DNA of 64,000 bases from Nocardiopsis sp. YSL2. Its GTDB lineage: Bacteria; Actinomycetota; Actinomycetes; Streptosporangiales; Streptosporangiaceae. The stretch spans positions 2,232,001 to 2,296,000 of the forward strand of contig NZ_JAMOAO010000001.1 in the NCBI RefSeq assembly GCF_030555055.1, read 5' to 3'. A program made the position numbers and the translations under genes. This document shows positions 52,451 through 60,703 of this stretch, one piece after another. The notes below the pieces were generated by a model. It had not been told where the DNA came from. It saw nothing but the letters and a program-made list of their open reading frames with translations, and did no database searches. Position 1 is the stretch's first letter. Each line of letters starts with the position of its first letter.

Positions 52451-53077
52451 CTAAGTGGCCGCTGTGTCGGCGGGGACGCGCATCCCGCGCTCCCGGCCGT
52501 AGTCGGCGAGCATCTCGCGGAGCTGGCGGCGGGCCCGGTGCAGTCGCGACATCACGGTCCCCAGCGGGGTGCCCATGCGCGCGGCGACCTCCTTGTAGGC
52601 GTAGCCCTCGATGTCCACGAGGTAGATGACCTCCTGGAACTCCTCGGGCAGCCGGGCCAGCGCCTGCTTGATGTCGGAGTCGGGCAGGTGGTCGAGGACC
52701 TCGTTCTCGGCCGAGCGCATGCCGGAGGACGTGTGCGCCTCCGCGGCGGCGAGCTGCCAGTCCTTGATCTCGTCGGTGGTCTCCTGGCGCGGTTCGCGCT
52801 GCTTCTTGCGGTAACCGTTGATAAAAGTGTTGGTCAAGATCCGGTAGAGCCACGCACGTAGGTTCGTGCCGGCTCGGAACTGGTGGAAATTGGCGAAGGC
52901 CTTAGCGAACGTCTCCTGGACGAGGTCTTCTGCGTCGGCCGGGTTGCGGGTCATCCGCAGGGCCGTGGGATAGAGCTGGTCGGCGAACGGTGTGACCGCG
53001 GTGGCGAAGTCGAGCGTCTGCTCGCCGCCACGGGTCTCACCGGTCGTGGAGGTCTGGTCCAATTCGATAGTCGCCAA
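52451..53077 (-). CDS. sigR: ECF sigma factor, SigR/SigH-like
   Basis: 208 aa. Region 2: [20 protein letters not shown] and [20 protein letters not shown]. Region 4: [20 protein letters not shown] and [20 protein letters not shown]. Very close in pattern to Streptomyces SigR and mycobacterial SigH, which run the thiol-oxidative stress response. The TTG at 53077 is chosen because GAGGGGG lies 5 bases before it; the frame is open to an ATG at 53113, and SigR proteins can have longer alternative starts. The cognate redox anti-sigma gene rsrA, normally immediately downstream, is absent. Confidence 0.88.
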   Translation of the reverse strand: MATIELDQTSTTGETRGGEQTLDFATAVTPFADQLYPTALRMTRNPADAEDLVQETFAKAFANFHQFRAGTNLRAWLYRILTNTFINGYRKKQREPRQETTDEIKDWQLAAAEAHTSSGMRSAENEVLDHLPDSDIKQALARLPEEFQEVIYLVDIEGYAYKEVAARMGTPLGTVMSRLHRARRQLREMLADYGRERGMRVPADTAAT

Positions 53078-53420
53078 GATTCCCCCTCGGGACGACCGGA
53101 CGATCACTTCCACCCTGTTAGACGCCGCCGCACGCTTCCAATGATGACAGCTATCCGAGTGATTCGAGTCACGAACGTACCGAAAGCGTCGCCAGTCCCG
53201 TTAAGTGTCGGGTAAAGAAGCCGGATCCGGCCGCGGCTGCCGCACCGGCGCCCGCCCCTCGGCCCCCGCAGGCGGTGTCGGCCGCTCCCTGCCACTCCCG
53301 GCGGCGCCGGACCGCGCCGTGTCGTACGCTTACGTCGCCCCCTCCGACCAGTCAGGAGTGGCGCCCGCCCGTTCCGTGGCAGGCGAGTCCGGCATACCCC
53401 GTTTTCTTGTGGAGGACCCT
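53078..53420. other. Divergent sigR/purS intergenic region
   Basis: About 340 bases. It contains a weak SigR-type promoter candidate for sigR autoregulation and presumably the purS promoter. No gene was recognised; the purS frame is open to 53205 but the upstream codons look non-coding. Confidence 0.45.
53174..53199 (-). promoter_or_regulatory. Possible SigR-type promoter of sigR
   Basis: On the minus strand, GGGACT, 17 bases, GTT, resembling the SigR consensus GGGAAT-N-GTT with one deviation, about 95 bases before the sigR start. Autoregulation is known for sigR; the assignment here is tentative. Confidence 0.3.
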
Positions 53421-53666
53421 GTGGCCCGCGTCGTGGTTGACGTCATGCTCAAGCCGGAGATCCTGGACCCCCAGGGCCAGGCGATCGCCGGGGCCTGCTC
53501 CCGACTGGGCTTCGAGGGGGTCGCTCAGGTCCGCCAGGGCAAGCGCTTCGAGGTCGAGGTCGAGGGAGAGGTCGACGACGCCAAGCTGGCCGACGTCCGC
53601 CGCCTGGCCGAGACCGTCCTGGCCAACACCGTGATCGAGGACTTCGAGGTCCGCGTCGACTCCTGA
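53421..53666 (+). CDS. purS: PurS subunit of phosphoribosylformylglycinamidine synthase
   Basis: 81 aa, the typical PurS size: ARVVVDVMLKPEILDPQGQA, then LGFEGVAQVRQGKRFEVEV and VLANTVIEDFEVRV. PurS links PurQ (glutaminase) and PurL (synthetase) in step four of purine synthesis. The GTG at 53421 has GGAGG 5 bases upstream. A strong terminator follows, so purS seems separated from purQ, from which it is split by an anti-sigma-like gene and a mobile element. Confidence 0.92.
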   Translation: MARVVVDVMLKPEILDPQGQAIAGACSRLGFEGVAQVRQGKRFEVEVEGEVDDAKLADVRRLAETVLANTVIEDFEVRVDS

Positions 53667-53700
53667 GCCTCCCACCCGGGCCACCGGTGCCAGGTTTTCG

Positions 53701-53728
53701 CAGCCGTGTCCTCTAGCGGACACGGCTG
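53701..53728 (+). terminator. Intrinsic terminator after purS
   Basis: Perfect 11-bp stem CAGCCGTGTCC / GGACACGGCTG with a TCTAGC loop, followed by TTCGTTTT. This is the most classical terminator in the window. Confidence 0.8.
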
Positions 53729-53808
53729 TTCGTTTTGCCCCATCCGGGGTCGGGAAGGCTTCCTACAGCGACAGACGATCACGACAACGGAGCACGCGAG
53801 GTGCATGC

Positions 53809-54282
53809 ATGGACGCCGCTTTCTCGCTCTCCCTCCCTCGTCAGGCGTACACGGTCGCCGTCGTCCGCGACGTCCTCGGCACCCTCCTGCACCGCGCGGG
53901 CCTGTGCCGGGAGTGCGTGGACGACGTCCTACTGGCCTCCTCCGAGGCCTGCGCGAACGCGGTCGAGTACGGAACTCCCGCCCGCGAATACGTGGTCGAG
54001 GCCGATCTCGACGACGACTGGTGCGAACTGCGCGTGTCCCATCCGGGACGAGCGCCGGACGACTCCGAGCTCGCCGCTCGATTCACCCGTGAACGCCCGC
54101 CCCTCCCCGGCTTCGAAGCAGAGTCGGGCAGGGGCATTCTCTTGATGCGCTACCTGATGGACGAGGTCGCCTTCCGTGGCGAGCCGCGGACCACGGTGCT
54201 GCTGCGCAAGCACATCACCCGGTGCGACCGTCCGTCCATGGACGGCCACCGGGTCCCGGAGATGCGATACGCGGCTCTCTGA
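53809..54282 (+). CDS. ATP-binding HATPase_c_2 protein (anti-sigma-like)
   Basis: 157 aa GHKL fold: LASSEACANAVEYGTPA (N box), CELRVSHPGRAPDDS (G1 region) and EAESGRGILLMRYLMDEVAF (G2). Likely a serine kinase or anti-sigma factor of the RsbW type. It sits between purS and purQ, which are adjacent in most relatives, between its own flanking terminators, so it is probably an independent unit. Confidence 0.8.
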   Translation: MDAAFSLSLPRQAYTVAVVRDVLGTLLHRAGLCRECVDDVLLASSEACANAVEYGTPAREYVVEADLDDDWCELRVSHPGRAPDDSELAARFTRERPPLPGFEAESGRGILLMRYLMDEVAFRGEPRTTVLLRKHITRCDRPSMDGHRVPEMRYAAL

Positions 54283-54325
54283 CCGCCGGGAACAGGCCCG
54301 GCCGCCCTCCCCCGCACCCGGACCC

Positions 54326-54360
54326 GCCACACCTCGCGTACCGTCCGCGCGAGGTGTGGC
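54326..54360 (+). terminator. Terminator after the HATPase_c_2 gene
   Basis: Perfect 13-bp stem GCCACACCTCGCG / CGCGAGGTGTGGC with a 9-base loop, 43 bases past the stop. Confidence 0.75.
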
Positions 54361-54538
54361 GTTCGCCCGCACCCGGGGTGACGCGCGCCACGACCGCTGT
54401 CGGGACGCACACCCCAGACCCGCCGCCGGGGCTCCGCGTTGGGATGATCCTCCAAGGCAGGCCCTCCGACCGGGGGTGACCGTCGTACCCGACTACAGGT
54501 GAGCGGGTACGCTGCGGAGTGCGGACGCGCCGTCGACC

Positions 54539-54573
54539 GGGCGTGTTCCGTGGAGTCGGCAACGCCTCCACGG
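54539..54573. repeat. Extra left-end-like copy with hairpin next to the MITE
   Basis: GGGCGTGTTCCGTGGAG (54539-54555) repeats the left terminal sequence of the element at 54593 (GGGCGTGTTCTGTGGGT). It overlaps a perfect 8-bp stem CCGTGGAG / CTCCACGG (54548-54573). It may be an older, truncated insertion at the same spot. The rest of 54361-54592 shows no gene. Confidence 0.45.
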
Positions 54574-54592
54574 CGCGCGACCACAGGACGGG

Positions 54593-54760
54593 CTAGGGCG
54601 TGTTCTGTGGGTACCGTCCGTCGCGAGCGGAGCATCCAGTGGTGCTCTCACCAGGCCGAAGAAGGAGTCAGGGTGGTTCCCCTGTCGACTGATGAGAACG
54701 CAGTGAGAGTGCCGCCGGGGCGACGCGCAGCAGGCCGGGTATCCGCAGAACACGCCCTAG
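54593..54760. mobile_element. MITE-like element with 23-bp terminal inverted repeats
   Basis: Left end CTAGGGCGTGTTCTGTGGGTACC... and right end ...GGTATCCGCAGAACACGCCCTAG pair at 21 of 23 positions. The total is 168 bp, too short for a transposase. Both ends lie in CTAG, so CTAG may be the duplicated target, as for some IS5-group elements; the GGCGTGTTC terminus resembles ends common in Streptomyces IS5-like sequences (from memory). The right 36 bases recur at 52402-52437. The element lies 73 bp before purQ and may affect its transcription. Confidence 0.7.
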
Positions 54761-54833
54761 GCACCGATGTCTCCCTGCCGAACAACCGATGCCTCCCCCG
54801 CCCGCGGGGGATGCGCCTTCCCGGAGTGTGCTC

Positions 54834-55529
54834 ATGACAGCCCGTGTGGGTGTCGTTACCTTCCCAGGCTCCCTCGACGACAAGGACGCCGCGCGCGCCG
54901 TCGCGCTGGCCGGCGCCGAGCCCGTCGCCCTCTGGCACGCCGACGCCGACCTCAAGGGCGTGGACGCGGTCGTCCTGCCCGGCGGGTTCTCCTACGGCGA
55001 CTACCTGCGCTGCGGCGCCATCGCCCGGTTCGCGCCCCTGATGTCCGAACTGGTCCCGGCCGCCCGCTCGGGCGCCCTGCCGGTCCTGGGCATCTGCAAC
55101 GGCTTCCAGATCCTGTGCGAGAGCCACCTGCTGCCCGGCGCCCTCACCCGCAACTCCTCGCTGCGGTTCGTCAACCGCGACCAGGTGCTGCGTGTGGAGA
55201 ACGCCTCCACCGCGTGGACCAACGCCTACACCGAGGGCCAGGAGATCCTGGTGGTACTCAAGAGCGGCGAGGGCAGCTACGTCGCCGACGAGGCCACCCT
55301 GGACGAGCTGGAGTCCTCCGGCCGGGTCGTGGTCCGCTACGTCGGCGACGACCCCAACGGGTCGCGCCGCGGTATCGCCGGCATCACCAACGAGCACGGC
55401 AACGTCGTCGGCCTGATGCCGCACCCCGAACACGCGGTCGAGGCCCTGACCGGCCCCTCCACCGAGGGACTCGGGTTCTTCACCTCGATCCTCGCCCGAC
55501 TGGCCGCCGGTACGCCGGTGCGCGCCTGA
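54834..55529 (+). CDS. purQ: PurQ, glutaminase subunit of FGAM synthase
   Basis: 231 aa class I glutamine amidotransferase. [20 protein letters not shown] at the N-terminus, [17 protein letters not shown], the nucleophile Cys in [11 protein letters not shown], and the His-x-Glu pair in [11 protein letters not shown]. It supplies ammonia to PurL for N-formylglycinamidine ribonucleotide synthesis. The ATG at 54834 has GGAG 8 bases upstream. It is followed after 27 bases by a membrane protein gene and then purL, presumably one transcript. Confidence 0.93.
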   Translation: MTARVGVVTFPGSLDDKDAARAVALAGAEPVALWHADADLKGVDAVVLPGGFSYGDYLRCGAIARFAPLMSELVPAARSGALPVLGICNGFQILCESHLLPGALTRNSSLRFVNRDQVLRVENASTAWTNAYTEGQEILVVLKSGEGSYVADEATLDELESSGRVVVRYVGDDPNGSRRGIAGITNEHGNVVGLMPHPEHAVEALTGPSTEGLGFFTSILARLAAGTPVRA

Positions 55530-55556
55530 CCCGCACCTCGACTGGGGGACGATCCG

Positions 55557-56084
55557 ATGATGGCACTGCTGCGCTCGCGACGGACGATGGCGGTCCTGGT
55601 GGGGGTGGTCGTCGTCGGCCTCATCGTGTCGGCCGCCGCCGGCCTCTTCCAGGCGTTCGCGACCGCCCCGGCGGTACCGCCCCTGGAGCAGGCGCAGGGG
55701 CAGCAGGGCGCGCCCGGACCCCGGCCCGAGGAGCCGCCCGCGGCCTCGGCGCTCGGCGAGGCCCCGGACGGCCTGAGCTACTCCTCCGGTGAGAACGACG
55801 TGTACTGCGAGGAGCTGGAGTGCGTCCGGCTCGTGCGCGTGCTCACCGAGGACGGCGAGCCCACCGGGGACACCGAGGCGACCGTTCAGGACGTCTACGA
55901 CCACCTCCTGGCCGACGACTGGCTGATCATGCTCCCCGAGGGCGTGGAGTCACCCGACGACGTGCCGCTCAACCAGACCGTCCTGACCGACCAGGAGGTC
56001 ATGGTCGCCGACTCCTCCCAGCACGAGGACGACGAGACCCCGGCGGTACTGATGGTCGCCGACTCCACCCGGTCGGGCTCCTGA
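55557..56084 (+). CDS. Membrane-anchored protein between purQ and purL
   Basis: 175 aa. N-terminal anchor RTMAVLVGVVVVGLIVSAAA (~10-29), a Pro/Gln/Ala linker, then an extracytoplasmic domain with DVYCEELECVRLVRVLTEDG (two Cys that could pair), VQDVYDHLLADDWLIMLPEG and an acidic tail. No known family. Its position between purQ and purL is seen in other actinomycete genomes only as far as I recall. ATG-ATG at 55557 or 55560 with GGGGGA upstream. Confidence 0.6.
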   Translation: MMALLRSRRTMAVLVGVVVVGLIVSAAAGLFQAFATAPAVPPLEQAQGQQGAPGPRPEEPPAASALGEAPDGLSYSSGENDVYCEELECVRLVRVLTEDGEPTGDTEATVQDVYDHLLADDWLIMLPEGVESPDDVPLNQTVLTDQEVMVADSSQHEDDETPAVLMVADSTRSGS

Positions 56085-56156
56085 CCACGACCTTCCGCGC
56101 CGGTCGGCGGACGCCACGGCCCGGCTCACAACCGCACATCCCGAACGGAACCACGC

Positions 56157-58451
56157 ATGTCTGAAGTCCCCGGTCCCGACACCGTCGCCGCGGCGCACAG
56201 CAGCCCGGACACGCCACAGCCGTACGCCGAACTGGGCATGGCCAAGGACGAGTACGAGCGGGTCCGAGAGATCCTCGGCCGTCGGCCCACGTCCGCCGAA
56301 CTGGCGATCTACTCGGTCATGTGGAGCGAGCACTGCTCCTACAAGTCGTCCAAGGTGCACCTGCGCCAGTTCGGCGAGAAGGCCCCGGAGAACGACGCCC
56401 TGCTCGTGGGCATGGGTGAGAACGCGGGCGTCGTGGACGTCGGCGACGGCCGCGCCGTGACGTTCAAGATCGAGTCGCACAACCACCCGTCCTACGTGGA
56501 GCCGCACCAGGGCGCCGCCACGGGTGTGGGCGGCATCGTCCGCGACATCCTCACCATGGGCGCGCGGCCGGTCGCGGTCATGGACGCGCTGCGCTTCGGC
56601 CCGGCCGACGCCGACGACACCAAGCGGGTGCTGCCCGGCGTGGTCTCGGGCATCTCGTTCTACGGCAACTGCCTGGGCCTGCCCAACATCGGCGGCGAGA
56701 TCGGCTTCGGTGCCGGCTACATCGGCAACCCGCTGGTCAACGCCCTGTGCGTGGGCGTGATGAAGCACGAGGACATCAAGCTGGCGCAGGCGCCCGGCCC
56801 GGGCAACAAGGTGGTGCTGTTCGGCGCCACCACCGGCCCGGACGGCATCGGCGGCGCCTCGGTGCTGGCCAGCGCCACGTTCGACGACGAGTCGCACGCC
56901 AAGCGGCCCAGCGTGCAGGTCGGCGACCCGTTCATGGAGAAGCTGCTCATCGAGTGCAGCCTGGAGCTGTTCGCCGAGGACATGGTCGTGGGCATCCAGG
57001 ACCTGGGCGCGGCGGGCGTGTCCTGCGCGACCACCGAGCTGGCGGCGGGCGGCACCGGCGGCATGCGCATCCAGCTCGACCGGGTGCCGCTGCGCGACCA
57101 CACGCTCACTCCCGAGGAGATCCTCATGAGTGAGTCGCAGGAGCGCATGATGGCGATCGTCGAGCCCGCCAAGATGGCCGACTTCCTCGCCGTGTGCGAG
57201 AAGTGGCAGATCCTGGCCACGGAGATCGGCGAGGTCACCGACGTCACGCCCGAGGAGGCCGAGCGCGGCGGCCGCCTGGTGATGACCTGGCACGGCGAGA
57301 CCGTCGTGGACATGCCGCCGCGGACCGCCTCCGACGAGGGCCCGGTCTACGAGCGCCCGTACGCGCGTCCGGCGGCACAGGACGCGCTGCAGGCCGACGA
57401 CGCGGGGGCGCTGCCGCGGCCGGCCGACGACGTCGAGCTGCGCGAGCAGGTGCTGCGCGTGCTGGGCGCGCCGGGCGTGGGCGACCCCACGTGGGTCACC
57501 CGGCAGTACGACAGCTACGTGCGCGGCGACACCGTGGTGTCGGCGCCGCACGACTCCGGGATGATCCGCATCGCGGACGACTCCCACCGGGGCGTGGCGC
57601 TGGCCACGGACGGCAACGGCCGCTACACCCGGCTGGACCCGTACACGGGCACCCAGCTGGCGTACGCGGAGGCGTTCCGCAACGTGGCGGCCACGGGCGC
57701 CCGACCGCTGGCGGTCACCAACTGCCTCAACTTCGGTTCGCCGGAGGACGCGGGTGTGATGTGGCAGTTCGCCGAGTCCACCCGGGGCCTGGCCGACGCC
57801 TGCCTGCAGCTCGGGACGCCGGTGACCGGCGGCAACGTGAGCTTCTACAACCAGACCGGGGACGTGGCGATCAACCCGACGCCCGTCATCGGCGTGCTGG
57901 GCGTCATCGACGACGTGCGTACGCGGCTGCGCAGCGCGTTCGACTCCGACGGCGACCGGGTGTTCCTGCTCGGCGAGACCCGCGAGGAGTTCGGCGGTTC
58001 GGCGTGGGCGGACGTGGTGCACGGCCACCTGGGCGGCGTACCGCCGCGGGTGGACCTGGCCGCGGAGGCAGCCCTGGGCGAGGTGCTGGCCACCGCCGCC
58101 GACCGCGGTCTGGCCGCCGCCGCGCACGACCTGTCCGACGGCGGCCTGGCGGTCGCGCTCGCCGAGTCGGCGCTGCGCGGCGGGCTGGGCCTGCGGGTGT
58201 CGGTGGAGGGTGACGCGTTCACCGCCCTGTTCAGCGAGTCCGCCGCCCGCGCCGTGGTCGCGGTGCGCCCGGGCCGGGAGGAGGCCTTCCTGGCGCTGGC
58301 CGCCGACCACGGTGTTCCGGTCACGGAGATCGGCACGGTGGGCGGCGACGCCCTGGCGGTCACCCACCCGGGCGGTGCGGTGCGGATCCCGCTGGAGGAG
58401 CTGCGGACGGCCTACGAGTCCGCGCTGCCCGCCCTGATGGACGGCGTGTAG
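56157..58451 (+). CDS. purL: PurL, synthetase subunit of FGAM synthase (small form)
   Basis: 764 aa. Landmarks: [60 protein letters not shown], then a second half with [20 protein letters not shown] and [19 protein letters not shown]. It makes formylglycinamidine ribonucleotide from FGAR, ATP and PurQ-derived ammonia, with PurS as bridge. The length is right for the three-subunit enzyme. A bidirectional hairpin ends the transcript. Confidence 0.95.
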   Translation: MSEVPGPDTVAAAHSSPDTPQPYAELGMAKDEYERVREILGRRPTSAELAIYSVMWSEHCSYKSSKVHLRQFGEKAPENDALLVGMGENAGVVDVGDGRAVTFKIESHNHPSYVEPHQGAATGVGGIVRDILTMGARPVAVMDALRFGPADADDTKRVLPGVVSGISFYGNCLGLPNIGGEIGFGAGYIGNPLVNALCVGVMKHEDIKLAQAPGPGNKVVLFGATTGPDGIGGASVLASATFDDESHAKRPSVQVGDPFMEKLLIECSLELFAEDMVVGIQDLGAAGVSCATTELAAGGTGGMRIQLDRVPLRDHTLTPEEILMSESQERMMAIVEPAKMADFLAVCEKWQILATEIGEVTDVTPEEAERGGRLVMTWHGETVVDMPPRTASDEGPVYERPYARPAAQDALQADDAGALPRPADDVELREQVLRVLGAPGVGDPTWVTRQYDSYVRGDTVVSAPHDSGMIRIADDSHRGVALATDGNGRYTRLDPYTGTQLAYAEAFRNVAATGARPLAVTNCLNFGSPEDAGVMWQFAESTRGLADACLQLGTPVTGGNVSFYNQTGDVAINPTPVIGVLGVIDDVRTRLRSAFDSDGDRVFLLGETREEFGGSAWADVVHGHLGGVPPRVDLAAEAALGEVLATAADRGLAAAAHDLSDGGLAVALAESALRGGLGLRVSVEGDAFTALFSESAARAVVAVRPGREEAFLALAADHGVPVTEIGTVGGDALAVTHPGGAVRIPLEELRTAYESALPALMDGV

Positions 58452-58474
58452 GCCCCGGCGGGACCTGATCGTCC

Positions 58475-58508
58475 GGAGCGGGGGTGCCCAGTGGGGCGCC
58501 CCCGCTCC
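58475..58508. terminator. Bidirectional terminator between purL and the toxin gene
   Basis: 15-bp stem GGAGCGGGGGTGCCC / GGGCGCCCCCGCTCC with one wobble pair and an AGTG loop, between the convergent purL and PIN-toxin genes. Confidence 0.75.
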
Positions 58509-58520
58509 TCGTACGCGGTC

Positions 58521-58928
58521 TCAGGCCCCGGGAGCGGCGACCGGGAGACCCGCCGACTCGGCCGCGTCCGCCAGCCGCTTGTCGTAGGTGACGAAGCAGC
58601 TCAGCGCGGATCCCAGTCCGAGAGCGCTGGAGACGTGCAGGGCGTCAAGTGACCTGAGGCGTGTTCCCGGAGCCAGGCCCCCCGCGGTGTCGAAGACTTC
58701 GGCGGGCATACGCAGCTGCGCGACCTTGGCCAACCAGGCCCATGACCTCACCATGGTCGCCCGCTCCGCACCGATCGCGTGCAAAGCCCTGGGGAGCTCG
58801 GTCCTCGTCAGATAATTCGTGATCAGGCGGGCATCTGCTCGCTCGTCGAGCCAGGTGTCCAACGCCGCGGACTCGACCTCGTCCTTGAAGAGTTTGAGCG
58901 CGGCACAGGTGTCAAGGTAAATGAACAT
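58521..58928 (-). CDS. vapC: PIN-domain toxin (VapC-like)
   Basis: 135 aa PIN ribonuclease fold with the acidic set: first Asp in IYLDTCAALKLF, Glu in NYLTRTELPRAL, Asp in LRSLDALHVSSAL and Asp in FVTYDKRLADAA. VapC toxins cut tRNA or rRNA and are held inactive by the partner. The ATG overlaps the antitoxin stop (TGATG), the usual coupled arrangement. Confidence 0.88.
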   Translation of the reverse strand: MFIYLDTCAALKLFKDEVESAALDTWLDERADARLITNYLTRTELPRALHAIGAERATMVRSWAWLAKVAQLRMPAEVFDTAGGLAPGTRLRSLDALHVSSALGLGSALSCFVTYDKRLADAAESAGLPVAAPGA

Positions 58929-59248
58929 CAGGTGCCGTGGTCCTCTTCTCGCAGCTCCGCCAAGGCGTCCGTGGCCAGGCGCGTACCAGGCGGCGACGAC
59001 TCGCGTGGCATGCCCGCCGATTCACCCGCGGTCGGCAGAGCATCCAGGTCACGCGGGTCCAACAGGCCGCGGTCGACCGCGCTCATGACCGCTTCCTCTG
59101 CCGGATCTGGCGGAAGAACACGGCCGACGGTCTCACCATGTCTGGTCACTGTGAACGACTCCCCGTGTCTAGCCCGGTCAAAGACGTCTGCGGCGTTCCG
59201 CTGAAGCTCACGAATCGAGATCCGGTGGGTCCTCACCTCTGTGTCCAT
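58928..59248 (-). CDS. Phd/YefM-type antitoxin of the PIN toxin
   Basis: 106 aa. ISIRELQRNAADVFDRARHG and SFTVTRHGETVGRVLPP match the Phd/YefM DNA-binding fold; the acidic C-terminal part should wrap the toxin. The ATG at 59248 is chosen over the much longer frame (to 59674), which runs through the operator region. Expected to repress its own promoter through the TGTCAG sites upstream. Confidence 0.82.
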   Translation of the reverse strand: MDTEVRTHRISIRELQRNAADVFDRARHGESFTVTRHGETVGRVLPPDPAEEAVMSAVDRGLLDPRDLDALPTAGESAGMPRESSPPGTRLATDALAELREEDHGT

Positions 59249-59278
59249 GCGACCCAGGGTACGCCACTCCGATCCATG

Positions 59279-59327
59279 TGTCAGGCAAAGAGTACAAACT
59301 GACAGACACACTGACTTCCGTGTCAGT
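59279..59327 (-). promoter_or_regulatory. Operator region of the toxin-antitoxin pair
   Basis: Four TGTCAG/CTGACA-type half-sites: TGTCAG (59279-59284), CTGACA (59299-59304) and the palindrome ACTGAC-TTCCGT-GTCAGT (59310-59327), just upstream of the antitoxin start. Confidence 0.6.
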
Positions 59328-59409
59328 CGCAGTCGGGAGCCGGGCGGGGCGGGTAGGGGAAGGACACGGGGAGCGGTAGGACCGGGGACGACGCGAAGGA
59401 GGGGACGCC

Positions 59410-59649
59410 ATGCGACGGGGCAGGCTGAAGGGGCCGCTGGGCAGCCACGAACGGCCGGCGAGCGCGCTCGGGTTCCGGATGGTCCTGGCCGTGTTCGGGG
59501 CCCTGGTCCTGCTGGGCGGCACGGTGGCCGCGATGGTGTGGACCGGGGAGACCTGGTTGGCCGTCCTGTTGGGGGCGGGGTTCCTGGCCGCGTGCGCGAA
59601 CGTGTTCTGGGTGAGCCGCCGGCTGCGCTACGAGCGCCCACGGCACTGA
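59410..59649 (+). CDS. Small two-span membrane protein
   Basis: 79 aa. A basic N-terminus with ERPASALGFRMVLAVFG leads into a first span (MVLAVFGALVLLGGTVAAMV) and a second (LAVLLGAGFLAACANVFWV), ending in RRLRYERPRH. It resembles small actinobacterial DUF6343-type proteins, recalled without verification. ATG at 59410 after GGAGGGGAC. Convergent with the betaine-binding gene across a strong terminator. Confidence 0.65.
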   Translation: MRRGRLKGPLGSHERPASALGFRMVLAVFGALVLLGGTVAAMVWTGETWLAVLLGAGFLAACANVFWVSRRLRYERPRH

Positions 59650-59675
59650 CTCCGGCGGGCCGGGCCCGAAGCACG

Positions 59676-59711
59676 GCGCCGGGCCGGGGAGCGGTCTCCC
59701 CGGCCCGGCGC
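59676..59711. terminator. Bidirectional terminator
   Basis: Perfect 16-bp stem GCGCCGGGCCGGGGAG / CTCCCCGGCCCGGCGC with a CGGT loop, between convergent gene ends at 59649 and 59729. Confidence 0.85.
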
Positions 59712-59728
59712 GGCCGGACGGATACGGA

Positions 59729-60703
59729 TCAGCCCGCGGGCTCGAAGCCCTCGGGAATCCACGGCCGCCAGACGTCCGGGTTCTCCTCCACCCAGACCTC
59801 GGCCGCGTCCGTCGGGTCCATGCCCTCGTCGGCGATCATCTGCGCCACCCGGTTCTGGTCCGCGTTGGTCCACGTCCAGTTGTCGAGGAACCGGTAGGCG
59901 GGGTCCCCCGTCTCCACGAACCCGGCCCGGAAGATCTTGTTCAGCTCGTAGGCCGGGTAGTCGCAGGGGACGGACGACAGGTCGTCGGCGCACCCCTCCT
60001 CGTAGTCGGGGAAGTCCACCCGGACCAGGTCGAGTTCCTCCTGGAGCCACTGCGGGTCGTAGAAGTAGAAGAGCACCGGCTCCTCGTTCGCGTACCGCCG
60101 CCGGACCTCGGTGATCTGTGAGGCCTCCGAACCGGCGTAGACGATCTCCAGATCCAGGTCGAACGCGTTGATCATCCCCTGGTCCTGGGTCACGAACCCG
60201 GGCGCGCCGCCCAGGAACTCGCCCCTGTCGCCGGTCTCGGCGGTCCGGAACAGGTCGGTGTGCTCCTTGAGGCCCTCCACGGTGGTGATCTCCGGGTACT
60301 CCTCCTGCAGGTAGGCGGGGACGTACCAGCCGATCACCCCCTCGTTGCCGTTGGGGCCGCCGTCGACCACGGTGCCGTTGCCCTCGGGGCCGTAGAGCTC
60401 CATGAGGTCCTCGTGACCCCAGTTCTCCACGATCACGTCCAGCACGCCCTGGTCCAGGGCCTGCCACGACGGCTGCTCGGACACCCGCATGAGCTGGACC
60501 TCGTAGCCCATCTCCTCACGCAGGATGTACGCGAGCACCTCGGCGCTGGCCTCGTAGCCGACCCACCCGTTCAGGGCGATGCGCACGGTGTTCGGGTCCC
60601 GCGCGATCTGGTCGGTGCGCACCGCGCACGAACTGACCATCACCAGCGCCAGCCCGACCGCCAGCAGCCGGACCAGGGCACCCTTCCTCATGAACCTAGG
60701 CAC
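59729..60703 (-). CDS. Glycine-betaine/proline ABC transporter binding lipoprotein
   Basis: 324 aa. Signal peptide LLAVGLALVMVSSC with a lipobox-like VSSC. Mature part TVRIALNGWVGYEASAEVLA, VSEQPSWQALDQGVLDVIVE and NWGHEDLMELY resemble ProX/OpuAC-type substrate-binding proteins with a Trp-lined site for quaternary amines. C-terminal half with RAGFVETGDPAYRFLDNWTW. The start overlaps the permease stop by 8 bases. Last gene of the osmoprotectant uptake operon. Confidence 0.9.
   Translation of the reverse strand: MPRFMRKGALVRLLAVGLALVMVSSCAVRTDQIARDPNTVRIALNGWVGYEASAEVLAYILREEMGYEVQLMRVSEQPSWQALDQGVLDVIVENWGHEDLMELYGPEGNGTVVDGGPNGNEGVIGWYVPAYLQEEYPEITTVEGLKEHTDLFRTAETGDRGEFLGGAPGFVTQDQGMINAFDLDLEIVYAGSEASQITEVRRRYANEEPVLFYFYDPQWLQEELDLVRVDFPDYEEGCADDLSSVPCDYPAYELNKIFRAGFVETGDPAYRFLDNWTWTNADQNRVAQMIADEGMDPTDAAEVWVEENPDVWRPWIPEGFEPAG

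Noticed and set aside
55950..58367. 805-aa minus-strand ORF opposite purL
   Set aside because: Shadow of purL; no recognisable domain.
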